From the NCBI RefSeq assembly GCF_000407445.1, contig NZ_ASWB01000004.1:248001-312000 (forward strand): a DNA stretch of 64,000 nt. The letters run 5' to 3'. The position numbers and the translations under genes were made by a program. The notes under the pieces are model-generated. The model made no database searches. It saw nothing but the letters and a program-made list of their open reading frames with translations, and was not told the origin of the DNA. Origin of the DNA: Enterococcus moraviensis ATCC BAA-383 (lineage in GTDB: Bacteria; Bacillota; Bacilli; Lactobacillales; Enterococcaceae). Position 1 is the first letter of the stretch. The number at the start of each line of letters is the position of its first letter. Of the stretch, positions 7,763 through 18,376 are shown in pieces.

Positions 7763-8569
7763 TTAATAGTAGCGTGATTTTCTATTTTTATACTCACTAG
7801 GAGAAATTCCCATTTCTTTTTTAAATACTTTACTAAAATAGTTTCCTGTAGAAAAACCAACTGATTTTGCGACAATATCCACTGCGTTATCTTCCCATAA
7901 TAGCGATAATGAATGAAGGATGCGCACTTTTTTTAAATAGTGTATTGGTGGCGAGTTATAAGCTACTTCGAATTGCCGAATCAATTTGTATTTTGAGAGT
8001 TCGTATTTTTCAGATAAAAACTCTAGGCTAATGTCTTCGAAATAGTGTTCATCAATATATTTTTTTACAGTCTCGATAATATCTGTTTTTTGTTGGGTTT
8101 CTTTTTGCACCTCTTCTTTAATATCTAAAAAAAGTGAAAATGCAGCTTTAGCATTTTGTGTAACCGTTAATTCCTGTGTTTTTACATCAAGAATAAATCT
8201 TCGTAACAGTTCAATGAATGTCTCTGATAATTCAACAATGGTAATCGATGTATCTAACCATTGCAGCATACTTCCTGAAAACTCTACAAATAGAAAGTGC
8301 CAATCTTCACCAAAATAGCGATAATTTCCAGGAATCTTAGCAAAAAAGGCTTTATTTTGTGTTAAGGTAACGGTTTTGTCTCCTATTTGTATAAATCCTT
8401 GCCCTCTTAATGTCACTTGCAAAACAATTAGTTGTTCTTTTCGATTACGTGCATCCCAATCATAATGAATACTTCCTTGGCCGACACCAATGCCTCGGAT
8501 GAGTGGTAAATGTCGGTCATCGATGTAATGGAATTGACGTACAAAATTCTGCAATTTATTACCCTCCAT
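7763..8569 (-). CDS. AraC-family transcriptional regulator of alpha-galactoside use
   Basis: 268 residues: an N-terminal cupin-like sugar-binding region (RGIGVGQGSIHYDW, then TLTQNKAFF) and a C-terminal double helix-turn-helix (about 165-265) ending VGFSTGNYFSKVFKKEMGISPSEYK, the AraC signature. The ATG at 8569 has no ribosome site, but GGAGGG follows it and sits seven bases before an in-frame TTG at 8554, which is the likelier start (263 residues). It is divergent from the alpha-galactosidase at 8643, which it presumably activates in response to melibiose- or raffinose-type sugars. Confidence 0.88.
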   Translation of the reverse strand: MEGNKLQNFVRQFHYIDDRHLPLIRGIGVGQGSIHYDWDARNRKEQLIVLQVTLRGQGFIQIGDKTVTLTQNKAFFAKIPGNYRYFGEDWHFLFVEFSGSMLQWLDTSITIVELSETFIELLRRFILDVKTQELTVTQNAKAAFSLFLDIKEEVQKETQQKTDIIETVKKYIDEHYFEDISLEFLSEKYELSKYKLIRQFEVAYNSPPIHYLKKVRILHSLSLLWEDNAVDIVAKSVGFSTGNYFSKVFKKEMGISPSEYKNRKSRYY

Positions 8570-8642
8570 GAAATAATTTCTTCTTGTTACTTCTGATTAT
8601 ACTCGATATCATGAATATAATAAAAGAAGAGGGATGATAAAT

Positions 8643-10817
8643 ATGTCGATCTATTTTGATGCAGCACAGAATTTTTTTCACCTAAGCAATAATGAAATCA
8701 GTTATATCATTGGTATCGAAAAAGAACAATATCTTACCCATAGATATTTTGGTCCTCGTTTGGCAGAGTATCATCAAGTCAATCAGCTGCAAATGATCGA
8801 TCGCGGTTTTGCTACGAATCCAATCAGTGAAGAACGTACTTTTTCGCTAAACACGCTACCACTTGAAACGAGTACGCAAGGTAACTTAGATTATCGAGTG
8901 AGTAATTATCAGTTTCGGAATATAGACGGACATTGTATTACTAATTTTGTGTATGATCATTTTGAAATTTCAGAAGGCAAGCGACCTTTAGAAGGTCTCC
9001 CTTCACTGAGGGGAGACCAAGGACAAACCTTAGCAATTTATCTTGTAGATTCTATCCAGTCACTTGAAATGGTGTTGTATTATACGATATATGAAGATCT
9101 TCCTGTCATTACACGTAGCGTATCATATACAAACAATGGGACACAGATAGTCTATATAGAAAATGCTGGTTCGATGCTCTTAGATTTTCCCCGTTGTGAC
9201 TTTGACTTACTAACACTTAACGGGGCGCATACAAATGAAGCAACAATCCATCGCCAAGCTCTCCATCCTGGTATACAAAAAATCGCATCGACCAGAGGAA
9301 CGAGCAGTCCGCAGCATCATCCGTTCTTAGGGCTTGCTGATCGGTATACAAATGAAGATCAAGGGGATGTTTATGGTTTTCATTTTATTTATAGTGGAAA
9401 TTTTGTTGCTCAAGCTGAAGTAGAACAGTATGGAAGCACACGGGTTCAAATCGGAATCAATCCAGAGACATTTGAATGGAAATTGTCACCTGGAACAACT
9501 TTTCAAACGCCAGAAGTTGTGTTGAATTTTAGTAGGCAAGGATTTAATCAACTTTCTCAGACGTTTCATACGTTATACCAAACCTATCTGATTCCTAAGC
9601 AATGGCAACAGGAGGAACGTCCCGTATTACTTAATTCTTGGGAAGGGAATTATTTTGATTTTACTGAAGAGGACTTGATTCGCCAAGCTCAATTAGCGAG
9701 TACATTAGGGATTGAATTATTTGTTTTAGATGACGGGTGGTTTGGACAACGTGCAGATGATACAACTTCTTTAGGCGATTGGTATGTGAACAACGCAAAA
9801 CTTCCAAATGGGATCGAGCATCTTGCGGATGTTATTCACCAACAAAAGATGAAATTTGGTTTATGGTTTGAGCCAGAAATGATTTCTGTAAAAAGTCGTT
9901 TGTTTGAAAGACATCCAGAATGGAGTTTACAGGTTCCAAATTACCCACAAACACAGGGGAGACAACAGCTGGTCTTAAATTTAAGTTTGCCAGAAGTACA
10001 AGATCACCTCATTCAAATGCTGACAGCGTATCTGTCATCAAATAAAATCGATTATATAAAATGGGATATGAATCGACATTTAACGGAAGTGGGTAGCTTT
10101 CTTTTACCTCATGATCAGCAAAAAGAAGTTAGCCATCGTTATGTCTTAGGACTGTATCGTATTCTATCTGAAGTAACAGAACGATTTCCCAAAGTCCTTT
10201 TTGAAAATTGCTCTAGTGGTGGAGGTCGATTTGATCCAGGAATGGTTGCTTATATGCCTCAAACTTGGGCAAGTGATAACACAGATGCGCTATGTCGCTC
10301 GAAAATCCAATATGGTTATAGCTATCTGTATCCGCCGATTATGATGGGGGCTCATGTTTCGGATAGTCCTAATCATCAAGTAGGGCGAAATACTCCCTTA
10401 GAAAGTCGATTTTTAATTGCAATGAGTGGAAACTTTGGCTACGAATTAGCAATCGAGAAACAAACGCCGCAAGAACTCGAAATGATAAAAGAGCAAATTA
10501 TATTTTATAAAAAGCATCGTAAACTGTTACAGTTTGGTCAATTCTATCGTTTAAAAGAACTTGATGCGTCTTATTCTACTGCTTGGCTATTTAAAAACGA
10601 AACAGAAGCGCTTCTTGTCTATTCCAATGGACTAGCTCAACCAGCACAAACGGTTCAATACTTAAAAACAAAATATCTTGAGGAATCAACTCTTTATAAG
10701 GATACGAATACAGGGGAAATATATAGTGGTAGTGAATTAAATCATGCCGGTATTCTTGTACCGAGGATCAAAGGGGATTTCAATTGTTTCTATATTCATT
10801 GGACTGTTTTTAGGTAA
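8643..10817 (+). CDS. Alpha-galactosidase, GH36
   Basis: Hydrolyses terminal alpha-1,6-galactose from melibiose, raffinose or stachyose (family knowledge). About 724 residues, normal for bacterial GH36: N-terminal beta-supersandwich, central TIM barrel and C-terminal beta domain. The nucleophile Asp475 is in YIKWDMNRH, the acid/base Asp545 in WASDNTD and the substrate loop in LDDGWFG. ATG 8643 sits ten bases after GAAGAGGG; ATG 8634 overlaps that site. There is no signal peptide, so it acts on imported sugar. It ends at a bidirectional terminator. Confidence 0.94.
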   Translation: MSIYFDAAQNFFHLSNNEISYIIGIEKEQYLTHRYFGPRLAEYHQVNQLQMIDRGFATNPISEERTFSLNTLPLETSTQGNLDYRVSNYQFRNIDGHCITNFVYDHFEISEGKRPLEGLPSLRGDQGQTLAIYLVDSIQSLEMVLYYTIYEDLPVITRSVSYTNNGTQIVYIENAGSMLLDFPRCDFDLLTLNGAHTNEATIHRQALHPGIQKIASTRGTSSPQHHPFLGLADRYTNEDQGDVYGFHFIYSGNFVAQAEVEQYGSTRVQIGINPETFEWKLSPGTTFQTPEVVLNFSRQGFNQLSQTFHTLYQTYLIPKQWQQEERPVLLNSWEGNYFDFTEEDLIRQAQLASTLGIELFVLDDGWFGQRADDTTSLGDWYVNNAKLPNGIEHLADVIHQQKMKFGLWFEPEMISVKSRLFERHPEWSLQVPNYPQTQGRQQLVLNLSLPEVQDHLIQMLTAYLSSNKIDYIKWDMNRHLTEVGSFLLPHDQQKEVSHRYVLGLYRILSEVTERFPKVLFENCSSGGGRFDPGMVAYMPQTWASDNTDALCRSKIQYGYSYLYPPIMMGAHVSDSPNHQVGRNTPLESRFLIAMSGNFGYELAIEKQTPQELEMIKEQIIFYKKHRKLLQFGQFYRLKELDASYSTAWLFKNETEALLVYSNGLAQPAQTVQYLKTKYLEESTLYKDTNTGEIYSGSELNHAGILVPRIKGDFNCFYIHWTVFR

Positions 10818-10827
10818 ATGATACATT

Positions 10828-10868
10828 AAAACGATCCACTACGGCAAACTGCTGTAGTGGATCGTTTT
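10828..10868. terminator. Bidirectional terminator
   Basis: Perfect 15-bp stem AAAACGATCCACTAC / GTAGTGGATCGTTTT, between the convergent alpha-galactosidase and alpha-glucosidase genes, flanked by A and T runs. Confidence 0.88.
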
Positions 10869-10869
10869 G

Positions 10870-12483
10870 TTAATTTAGTAAAACAGCATAGGCTTCGTAA
10901 GGGAGAAGGGTTTGACTAATTTCTTTTTCATAATTATGAATCAGGATTTCTTTGATTTGTTGTGTTGCATCCAATAAGAATTGATCTGGCTTCTCGGAAA
11001 AATTGACGACAACTAATAATTTTTGTCCTTGATACTTACGAATATAGGCCAATACTGCTGTGTCTCCAGTTGAAATACTCTCAAATGTTCCTTCTGTAAT
11101 CACTGGTAATTCTTTTCGGAGTTGAATCAGTTTTTTATACGTATAAAATAAGGAGTTTGGATCATCTAAAGCGGCTGCTACGTTGATTTCACTTGAATCT
11201 CCTACAGGTAACCAAGGAATACCAGTTGTAAAGCCCCCTTGCTTAGAATTATCCCACTGCATCGGATGGCGTGCGTTATCACGTCCTTTGGCATTGATAG
11301 AGGTAATGATTTCCTCTTCTGTATAGCCTAAAGTGATGCGTTCATCATACATTCTACGACTTTCAATATCATCGACTTCATTGATGGATGTAATTGGATG
11401 ATTGATCATCCCGATTTCTTCACCTTGGTAAATATAAGGAGTTCCTTGAAGAAAATAAAGATAGATAGCTAACATTTTACCACTAAGCACCCTGTACTCT
11501 TGATCATTGCCCCAACGAGAAATGATTCGTGGCAAATCGTGATTATTCCAAAATAGGGAGTTCCAGCCTTTATCAGTTAATTCAGTTTGCCATTTAGAAA
11601 AAACATGATGTAGTTCTTGTGGATCAAGTTTTTTTAGATCCCATTTTCGTTTGCCCGGTTGTTTATCCAAATTGATATGCTCAAATTGGAAAACCATCGA
11701 TAATTCATTTCTGTCCTCGTCAGAATAAAGCTGAGCAATTTCGGGTGTCGCGCCCCATGTCTCGCCGACTGTGACCAAATCATATTCTCCAAAGGTATTT
11801 TGGTTCATTTCCTGTAATAGTTCATGGAGTTTTGGTCCATTTTTAGTAATGAATTGGTCGGGTTCTTTTCCAATTAAATCAATAACATCTAGACGAAATC
11901 CGCCTACTCCTTTTTCAATCCAGTAATTCATCATACGATAAATTTCGTAGCGCATCGTTTTATTTTCCCAATTTAAGTCAGGTTGCTCTTTGGCGTGTAA
12001 GTGAAGATAATATTCTCCAAGTTCTGGAACCAATGTCCAAGCAGAACCGCCGAAGTTTGACTGCAGGGTGTTCGGCGGTCGTCCGTCAACGCCCCTTCTC
12101 CAAATATAGAAATCATGAAACTCGCTCTTTGGATCGTGAAGCGCGGATTGAAACCACGGATGTTCAGAGGACGTATGATTGACGACTAAGTCCATGATGA
12201 TCTTGATATTCCTCTTTTTGGCTTCTTCAATTAGTGTGTCCATATCCTTCATTGTTCCATAATCTAGATTGATCGCTTGATAATCACTGATATCATAGCC
12301 ATTATCTTCATTAGGGGATTGATATACAGGACTTAACCAGATTGCTTCTATTCCTAGAAAAGCAAGATAATCTAACCGTTGAATAATTCCAGGAAGATCC
12401 CCGATGCCATCTGCGTTCGTATCTTGAAAGCTACGTGGATAGACTTGATAGATCGTTGCTTTTTTCCACCAATTAGTTTTCAT
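10870..12483 (-). CDS. GH13 alpha-glucosidase (oligo-1,6-glucosidase type)
   Basis: Intracellular GH13 enzyme acting on alpha-glucosides or their phosphates. About 537 residues, the usual length. The start [19 protein letters not shown] is typical. Conserved regions: [16 protein letters not shown] (nucleophile Asp), VGETWG (acid/base Glu) and [12 protein letters not shown] 12483 overlaps the stop of scrA (GTTATGAAAACTAA), so it is co-transcribed and translationally coupled with the PTS transporter. Placement behind scrA suggests use of sucrose isomers or related alpha-glucosides, possibly phosphorylated. Exact substrate cannot be told. Confidence 0.9.
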   Translation of the reverse strand: MKTNWWKKATIYQVYPRSFQDTNADGIGDLPGIIQRLDYLAFLGIEAIWLSPVYQSPNEDNGYDISDYQAINLDYGTMKDMDTLIEEAKKRNIKIIMDLVVNHTSSEHPWFQSALHDPKSEFHDFYIWRRGVDGRPPNTLQSNFGGSAWTLVPELGEYYLHLHAKEQPDLNWENKTMRYEIYRMMNYWIEKGVGGFRLDVIDLIGKEPDQFITKNGPKLHELLQEMNQNTFGEYDLVTVGETWGATPEIAQLYSDEDRNELSMVFQFEHINLDKQPGKRKWDLKKLDPQELHHVFSKWQTELTDKGWNSLFWNNHDLPRIISRWGNDQEYRVLSGKMLAIYLYFLQGTPYIYQGEEIGMINHPITSINEVDDIESRRMYDERITLGYTEEEIITSINAKGRDNARHPMQWDNSKQGGFTTGIPWLPVGDSSEINVAAALDDPNSLFYTYKKLIQLRKELPVITEGTFESISTGDTAVLAYIRKYQGQKLLVVVNFSEKPDQFLLDATQQIKEILIHNYEKEISQTLLPYEAYAVLLN

Positions 12484-14434
12484 AACGCACACTCAATGCT
12501 AGTAGATCTTGGTTTCCATCGGCACTTAATGTGTCAATTACTTCAACGGCTTCATAGTCGTTCGTATTGGTCACGATCATCATCACTGTTGGGTCAAAGC
12601 CGGCTTGTTTGACAGCGTCTAAATCGACTGTTCCTAAGATATCCCCTTTTTTCACTAAGTCTCCATATTTTTTAGTCGTTTCAAAGAATTCTCCATTTAA
12701 TTTTACCGTATCGATCCCAATATGGATCAGGACTTCTGCACCATGGGTTGTTTTTAATCCATACGCATGTTTTGAATCGTATACGACCGTTAATTCCCCA
12801 TCGGCTGGGGCGTAAATAATCCCTTTTTCTGGAATTACCGCAATGCCTTTCCCCATCATTTCTTGTGCAAAGACAGGATCGTTGACTTCTTTTAAAGCAA
12901 TAGGTGTGCCTTTGACTGGTGCAGCTAAGATTTCATCTTGAACCGCGATCACTTCCGCTTCAGGATCTTCATTGATTGCAACCGCAACTTCACCTGCACT
13001 AGTGTCATCATCTGCAAATACAGCCATATGACGTTTACCATAAGCATATGTCGTAACGAAACCAACTAAAATGCTGATGACGATCCCAATCATGAAATAA
13101 GGAATTGATTTTGGTGCGATTGAAATGAATCCGATCACACTTGCAGGGCCCATTGCAACGGATAAAACATGAAATGCACCGATAAATACACAAGCAACTG
13201 CTGAAGCAATCATACCGCAGATAAATGGAAATTTAAGTTTTAAATTGACCCCAAAAATTGCTGGTTCCGTAATTCCTAGCATCGCTGAAATACTTGCTGA
13301 GGTCGCTAAACTTTTTTGTTTTTTATTTTTAGTTAATAACATAATGGCAAGTGTTGCTGCACCTTGACCAACGTTTGCCATAGAGGCAACTGGGAAAATG
13401 AAGGAACCGCCAGTGCGTGCAACATCTGCTAACAAGGTAGTCTCAATTGCTGGAAAACTTTGATGTAGTCCTGTAATAACAATTGGTGAATAAAACAGTC
13501 CGAATACACCTAAACCAATTGCTCCTGTTGTATTATACAACCAAACAAGTCCATCAGTTAAACCATCTGAAACGATTCTCATCACAGGTCCCACAACGAT
13601 AAAGGTTAAAAATCCAGTAATAATAATGGCTAGCATTGGGGTGAAAGTAAAATCAAATGCATTTGGAATGCGTTTGTGGAAGAATTTTTCTAAGGTTGCT
13701 AAAAGCCAAGCAACCACTAATACTGGCAATACAGAACCTTGATAACCTGCTTGGGCAACGTTCATCCCAAAGATATGCCAATAATTCATACTGCCTTCCG
13801 CAATTGCATTCGCCACACCATAACCATTAACTAAATCAGGCATAACCATCGCCATTCCAATGGCAGCACCTAGATAAGGATTACCACCAAAGCGTTTGGT
13901 TGCAGAAAATCCAACTAAGATAGGTAAAAAGGCAAAAGGAGCAGAGGCCAACAAATTAATGATGCTAGCAACATCCGTTACAGCTGGAAACATTTCTACA
14001 ACGGATTGCGGGCCAAACAAATGTTGTGCAGTTAACACATTATTCAAGGCCATCAATAAACCACCCGCAACTAAAGCAGGAACAATCGGAACAAAAATAT
14101 CAGATAATACTTTAATAAAGGCCATAATTGGATTGTTCTTCTTACCGTTTGCCGCGACTGCTTTCAAATCAGCGGTGGATGCTTCTTTGACATTCGTTAT
14201 TTTTATCAGTTCATCATAGACATTGTTGACATCACCAGCCCCAATAATGATTTGAAACTGGTCATTAGCTTCAAAGGTTCCTTTAACAGCATCATTATTG
14301 TCTAAAGCTTTTTGATCCACCTTACTTGAATCTTTTAAAACTAACCTTAGTCGTGTCGCACAATGCGCTGCAGCTTGAATGTTGTCTTCGCCGAGTGCTT
14401 GCTTGATTTCCTCTGCTACTTTTTTGTAATCCAT
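12473..14434 (-). CDS. scrA: PTS sucrose-specific EIIBCA transporter
   Basis: Takes up and phosphorylates sucrose to sucrose-6-phosphate. 653 residues in one chain: EIIB (phospho-Cys25 in [10 protein letters not shown]), an EIIC membrane domain of about ten helices (residues about 105-480, including [13 protein letters not shown] and [13 protein letters not shown]), and a glucose-type EIIA with phospho-His571 in [12 protein letters not shown]. The N-terminus closely follows known ScrA proteins. The ATG has AGGAGGAACG upstream. It is divergent from scrB and shares its regulatory region. Confidence 0.93.
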   Translation of the reverse strand: MDYKKVAEEIKQALGEDNIQAAAHCATRLRLVLKDSSKVDQKALDNNDAVKGTFEANDQFQIIIGAGDVNNVYDELIKITNVKEASTADLKAVAANGKKNNPIMAFIKVLSDIFVPIVPALVAGGLLMALNNVLTAQHLFGPQSVVEMFPAVTDVASIINLLASAPFAFLPILVGFSATKRFGGNPYLGAAIGMAMVMPDLVNGYGVANAIAEGSMNYWHIFGMNVAQAGYQGSVLPVLVVAWLLATLEKFFHKRIPNAFDFTFTPMLAIIITGFLTFIVVGPVMRIVSDGLTDGLVWLYNTTGAIGLGVFGLFYSPIVITGLHQSFPAIETTLLADVARTGGSFIFPVASMANVGQGAATLAIMLLTKNKKQKSLATSASISAMLGITEPAIFGVNLKLKFPFICGMIASAVACVFIGAFHVLSVAMGPASVIGFISIAPKSIPYFMIGIVISILVGFVTTYAYGKRHMAVFADDDTSAGEVAVAINEDPEAEVIAVQDEILAAPVKGTPIALKEVNDPVFAQEMMGKGIAVIPEKGIIYAPADGELTVVYDSKHAYGLKTTHGAEVLIHIGIDTVKLNGEFFETTKKYGDLVKKGDILGTVDLDAVKQAGFDPTVMMIVTNTNDYEAVEVIDTLSADGNQDLLALSVRYEN

Positions 14435-14458
14435 TCTCGTTCCTCCTAAATGTCATTT

Positions 14459-14515
14459 AAGCGATTTCAATAGAAGTGGCCATCTTGTGTATGAAAGATA
14501 GAAATGAAATCGCTT
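14459..14515. promoter_or_regulatory. Inverted repeat in the scrA leader
   Basis: AAGCGATTTCA (14459-14469) with TGAAATCGCTT (14505-14515). It falls just downstream of the predicted scrA promoter on the minus strand, so the scrA mRNA would begin with this stem. ATGAAATCGCTTTT also resembles a CcpA cre site with mismatches. Function not established. Confidence 0.45.
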
Positions 14516-14527
14516 TTTCACATCCAA

Positions 14528-14555
14528 AGTATACCATTTTTTATAAAATTGTCAA
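14528..14555 (-). promoter_or_regulatory. scrA promoter with overlapping operator
   Basis: Minus strand -35 TTGACA (14555-14550), 16-base spacer, -10 TATACT (14533-14528). The -35 is part of TGTCAAACGT (plus strand 14550-14559), the inverted counterpart of AACGTTTGACA at 14621-14631. Confidence 0.8.
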
Positions 14556-14616
14556 ACGTATAACAATAATTAAAATCCCTTATTAAAGGGGAAAATACAT
14601 TTTTTTATTATGGATT

Positions 14617-14654
14617 GATTAACGTTTGACATTGTGTGTTTTTAAAGCTAAACT
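14617..14654 (+). promoter_or_regulatory. scrB promoter with overlapping operator
   Basis: -35 TTGACA (14626-14631), 17-base spacer, -10 TAAACT (14649-14654). The -35 lies in ATTAACGTTTGACA, mirror of the site at the scrA promoter. Binding of the LacI-family ScrR to this pair would block both promoters. Confidence 0.8.
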
Positions 14655-14687
14655 ATATGCAAGAATACGCTTACGAGGAGAGTACAT

Positions 14688-16169
14688 ATGTCTGTAAAAA
14701 AAGCTTGGACAAAAGAAGAACGTTATCGTCCATATCAAGAATGGGATAAAACGCACGTGGCCTTATTGAAAGAGAAAATTGTTAATTCTAAATGGCGTTT
14801 TGGGTATCATATCCAGCCAAATACTGGCTTACTAAATGATCCAAATGGTTTTTCATATTTTAATAATCAATGGCATGTTTTTTATCAATCCTACCCAATG
14901 GGAGCCGTTCATGGGTTAAAATCTTGGTATCATCTGACATCCGATAATTTAGTGGATTGGAAAGAAGAAGGGACGAAAGTATTTCCAGATAGTTTGTATG
15001 ATAGTCATGGTGTTTATTCGGGGTCTGCTTTGCCTGTTTCGGACCAGTTGTTTCTTGCTTATACAGGAAATGTTCGTGATGAAGAGTGGGTTCGCCATTC
15101 CTATCAGTTAGGTGCCTGGATGGATGACTCTGGAACCGTTCGGAAAATCGAAACGCCACTGATTACTGAACCACCGGCAGGTTACACATCTGAATTTAGA
15201 GACCCCCAAGTGTTCCGTTCCGATGATGAGTACTTGATGGTCATAGGTGCTCAAAATGAGGCTGAAAAAGGAAAGATTCTTACTTATCAGAGTTCTGATT
15301 TGCTTACATGGCAGTGCAAGGGTGAATTAGAGTTTACCGATAAAGAAATGGGTTTTATGATTGAATGTCCTAATTTACTAGTAACGAAAGATGCTACATT
15401 ACTTATTTTTTGTCCTCAAGGTTTAGAACCAGCTATTTGTTCTTATGGAAATATTTATCCTAATACTTATGTGATTGGGGATTCTTACGATAGCGAATCG
15501 AATCGTTTGATTCAGCCTACTGCATTAAAAAATCTAGATGAAGGGTTTGATGTATACGCTACACAAGCCTTTCAAGCACCAAATAACCGTTTATTGTCTA
15601 TTAGTTGGGTAGGTTTACCAGAAATTGAGTATCCAACAGATCAAGAAGAATGGGCTCATTGTTTAAGTAGTGTAAAAGAGCTACTTATAAAAGATAAAAA
15701 ATTGTATCAACGTCCTGTCGTAGAAATGAAACAATTACGTGAAGGTGAAGCGATTGAGTTCAACCAAGATTCTGATTCTTTTTTTGAAACAGACACAAAT
15801 CAGTATGAATTAATGCTATCATTTGACCCGCTTTCCTGTGGAACGCTTACTTTGTGTACGAATAAAGAACAAAATAAAGGATTAAGGATTAATTTTGACT
15901 CGCAACATGGTAAAATAACGATAGACCGTAGTCAAGCTGGTGCTGTTTTTGGAGAAGAATATGGATTTGTCCGATCGTTTTCTGTTGAACAAAAGCCTTT
16001 GGAACTACAAATCTTTGTAGATTCTTCGATTGTTGAAGTCTTCGTCAATGAAGGTGAAAAAGTAGCAACAATGCGAGTATTTCCAGAAACACATCAGACA
16101 GGAGTCTATCTAGATTGTGATGGAGGCTATCAAGGGAAATTATGGCAACTGCGGAAAACTAACCAATAA
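14688..16169 (+). CDS. scrB: Sucrose-6-phosphate hydrolase, GH32
   Basis: Splits sucrose-6-phosphate made by ScrA into glucose-6-phosphate and fructose. 493 residues: five-bladed beta-propeller followed by a beta-sandwich. The nucleophile motif is LLNDPNGF (around residue 51), the transition-state stabiliser FRDPQVF and the acid/base ECPNL. It has no signal peptide and is cytoplasmic. The ATG follows GAGGAGAGTAC. First gene of scrB-scrR-scrK, with only short gaps between the genes and no terminator. Confidence 0.94.
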   Translation: MSVKKAWTKEERYRPYQEWDKTHVALLKEKIVNSKWRFGYHIQPNTGLLNDPNGFSYFNNQWHVFYQSYPMGAVHGLKSWYHLTSDNLVDWKEEGTKVFPDSLYDSHGVYSGSALPVSDQLFLAYTGNVRDEEWVRHSYQLGAWMDDSGTVRKIETPLITEPPAGYTSEFRDPQVFRSDDEYLMVIGAQNEAEKGKILTYQSSDLLTWQCKGELEFTDKEMGFMIECPNLLVTKDATLLIFCPQGLEPAICSYGNIYPNTYVIGDSYDSESNRLIQPTALKNLDEGFDVYATQAFQAPNNRLLSISWVGLPEIEYPTDQEEWAHCLSSVKELLIKDKKLYQRPVVEMKQLREGEAIEFNQDSDSFFETDTNQYELMLSFDPLSCGTLTLCTNKEQNKGLRINFDSQHGKITIDRSQAGAVFGEEYGFVRSFSVEQKPLELQIFVDSSIVEVFVNEGEKVATMRVFPETHQTGVYLDCDGGYQGKLWQLRKTNQ

Positions 16170-16176
16170 AGGATGA

Positions 16177-17166
16177 ATGAACATGGTTGTCAAACTAACA
16201 GATGTAGCAAAGAAAGCTGGTGTTTCTCCTACTACTGTTTCTCGTGTTATTAATAATTATGGGTCCTTAAGCCAAAAAACGATTGATAAAGTAAATTTGG
16301 CAATGAAAGAGCTGAATTATCAACCAAATTCTTTAGCTCGCTCCTTACAAGGAAAAAATACACAACTGATTGGATTGATTTTTCCAACTGTTGCCAATCC
16401 TTTTTTTGGTGAGCTCGTTGAAAGAATCGAAGGAAAACTATTTGACTTAGGCTACCGTGTTATTTTGTGCGATAGTGCTAATAATAAAGAAAAAGAGCGT
16501 CATTATATTAATATGCTTGCTGCGAATAAAGTAGATGGGATCATAGCTGGTGCTCATAACTTAGGAATTACCGAATATGAAGATATCGAGCTTCCCATTG
16601 TTTCTTTTGACCGTTATTTAGCTGACAATATTCCAATCATTGGCAGTGATAATTTTCAAGGGGGCTATCTAGCTACTGAAACATTATTTGTCAAAGGTGC
16701 TCGAAAAATTGCGATTCTTACAGGATCACAAGAATCCAATTCGCCTACAAATTTTCGTTTAAATGGGTATTTAAGTTTCTTAGAGAAACACGAATTAGAA
16801 CCTAAAATTTTTCAGATTCAAACAACGGCTAGATCAACAACGTTGAAAAATTTAGAAATCAAACATATTTTAGAAACAGAAGAAATTGACAGTTTGTTTT
16901 GTACAGATGATTTAACGGCTATCCTAGCATACAATCAATGTCAGCAGTTGAAGATAGATGTTCCTGAACAAATCAAGATCATTGGGTATGATGGAACCAA
17001 ATTCATTCAAAATTATTTTCCTCAACTATCAACGATTGCCCAACCAATGGCTGATTATGCAGATATTTTAGTAGATTTGTTGTTACAACGAATCCAAAAT
17101 CCAGAAAAAAAACTTGAAAAAAATTACCTACTACCGGTAAAACTAATTCAAGGTCAAACAACATAA
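16177..17166 (+). CDS. scrR: LacI-family sucrose operon repressor
   Basis: About 330 residues. N-terminal helix-turn-helix (KLTDVAKKAGVSPTTVSRVIN) and hinge (YQPNSLARSLQG), then a periplasmic-binding-type effector domain (IGLIFPTVANPFFGELV to the C-terminus). An ATG at 16183 is an alternative start with better spacing from AAAGGA. It lies between scrB and scrK and probably controls both divergent transcripts through the TTTGACA-containing operators at 14550 and 14621. Confidence 0.92.
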   Translation: MNMVVKLTDVAKKAGVSPTTVSRVINNYGSLSQKTIDKVNLAMKELNYQPNSLARSLQGKNTQLIGLIFPTVANPFFGELVERIEGKLFDLGYRVILCDSANNKEKERHYINMLAANKVDGIIAGAHNLGITEYEDIELPIVSFDRYLADNIPIIGSDNFQGGYLATETLFVKGARKIAILTGSQESNSPTNFRLNGYLSFLEKHELEPKIFQIQTTARSTTLKNLEIKHILETEEIDSLFCTDDLTAILAYNQCQQLKIDVPEQIKIIGYDGTKFIQNYFPQLSTIAQPMADYADILVDLLLQRIQNPEKKLEKNYLLPVKLIQGQTT

Positions 17167-17187
17167 CCCTTAAAAGGAGTGAACAAT

Positions 17188-18060
17188 ATGTTATACGGTG
17201 CAATCGAGGCTGGAGGCACGAAATTTGTTTGTGCAGTAGGAAATGAAAACTTAGAAATAATTGAGCGTGTATCGTTTCCTACAGAAACACCTGAAAAAAC
17301 GATGCGCTCTGTGATTGATTTTTTCAAGAAATTTGAAACCCTCTCAACGATCGGAGTCGGATCATTTGGTCCAATCGATGTTAAACGAGAGTCTGAAACG
17401 TACGGCTATATTACATCTACACCGAAACTTGCATGGAAGAATTTTGATTTTGTTGGGTACTTAAAAGACCAGTTAGCTAACATTTCTGTTGCTTGGACAA
17501 CGGATGTAAATGCGGCTTGTTATGGGGAATATATTGCGGGATGCGGTAAAGGCTTATCAAATGTAGTGTATTATACTATTGGAACGGGCGTTGGTGGTGG
17601 TGCTTTAGTAGATGGGCAATTCGTTGAAGGCTTTAGCCATCCCGAAATGGGCCATGCGATGGTTCGACGGCATCCTGAGGATACATTTATCGGTAGTTGT
17701 CCGTACCACAAAGACTGTTTGGAAGGATTGGCTGCAGGACCTGCCATCGAGAAAAGAACAGGTACTAAAGGTCAGGATTTACCTCCTGAAGATGCATCAT
17801 GGGATATTGAAGCATACTACATTGCACAATGTGCGTACAATACAACCTTACTTTTTTCCCCACAAATAATTATTTTTGGCGGTGGGGTTATGAAGCAAGA
17901 ACAATTAAGAAAAAAAGTCCAAGAACAATTCGCTAAGCTCATGAATGATTATGTGAAGTATCCAGATTTATCGACTTATATCGTTACCCCTCAATTGGGG
18001 GATAATGCTGGCGTGATTGGTTGTCTCGCTTTAGCAAAGGATTTATATTTGCAAGCTTAA
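17188..18060 (+). CDS. scrK: ROK-family fructokinase
   Basis: Phosphorylates the fructose released by ScrB to fructose-6-phosphate. 290 residues. ATP-binding loop GAIEAGGTKFVCAVG at the N-terminus, the catalytic region TTDVNAACYGE, and the ROK zinc motif (HPEMGHAMVRRHPED, then CPYHKDCLEGLAAGPAI). ATG 17188 is preferred over GTG 17179, which overlaps the AAAGGAGTG ribosome site. Last gene of the scrBRK operon. Confidence 0.93.
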   Translation: MLYGAIEAGGTKFVCAVGNENLEIIERVSFPTETPEKTMRSVIDFFKKFETLSTIGVGSFGPIDVKRESETYGYITSTPKLAWKNFDFVGYLKDQLANISVAWTTDVNAACYGEYIAGCGKGLSNVVYYTIGTGVGGGALVDGQFVEGFSHPEMGHAMVRRHPEDTFIGSCPYHKDCLEGLAAGPAIEKRTGTKGQDLPPEDASWDIEAYYIAQCAYNTTLLFSPQIIIFGGGVMKQEQLRKKVQEQFAKLMNDYVKYPDLSTYIVTPQLGDNAGVIGCLALAKDLYLQA

Positions 18061-18163
18061 TCAAAGGTGACAAAGAAGAAGCCATTATAGATTATCGTTC
18101 AATGACTGATAATTTAATCGATGTTTGATCTTTTTTTCATATTATTGATTTGACAGTCTATCC

Positions 18164-18222
18164 AACTATTATTCACTTCTAATACGCAGAGTAATATCAT
18201 AACTAGGAATATTTTTAGAAAT
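18164..18222. repeat. Dispersed 60-bp repeat, copy A
   Basis: AACTATTATTCACTTCTAAT and following bases resemble 29062-29120 over about 59 positions, with roughly three quarters identical by eye. Both lie in intergenic DNA. The rest of 18061-18399 holds the promoter and hairpin listed next. Confidence 0.5.
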
Positions 18223-18298
18223 CTCGCCATAAATATACTAAATAATAAATGAAAAATGATACACTTACAATCAGATCAAGATTACAACAATAGACATT

Positions 18299-18327
18299 GT
18301 AAGTAAAAATACAATCTTGTATAATAA
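18299..18327 (+). promoter_or_regulatory. Promoter for the 18400 membrane protein
   Basis: -35 TTGTAA (18299-18304), 17-base spacer, -10 TATAAT (18322-18327). Confidence 0.6.
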
Positions 18328-18345
18328 AATGAATCAGAAAAGCTA

Positions 18346-18376
18346 CTTCTACTCCTTAGTAGAAGTACTTTTTTTA
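18346..18376 (+). terminator. Terminator-like hairpin between promoter and gene
   Basis: Stem TACTTCTACT (18346-18355) / AGTAGAAGTA (18360-18369), then CTTTTTTT. It lies about 15 bases after the expected transcription start at 18334 and 24 bases before the next start codon, so it may act as an attenuator. Confidence 0.65.
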
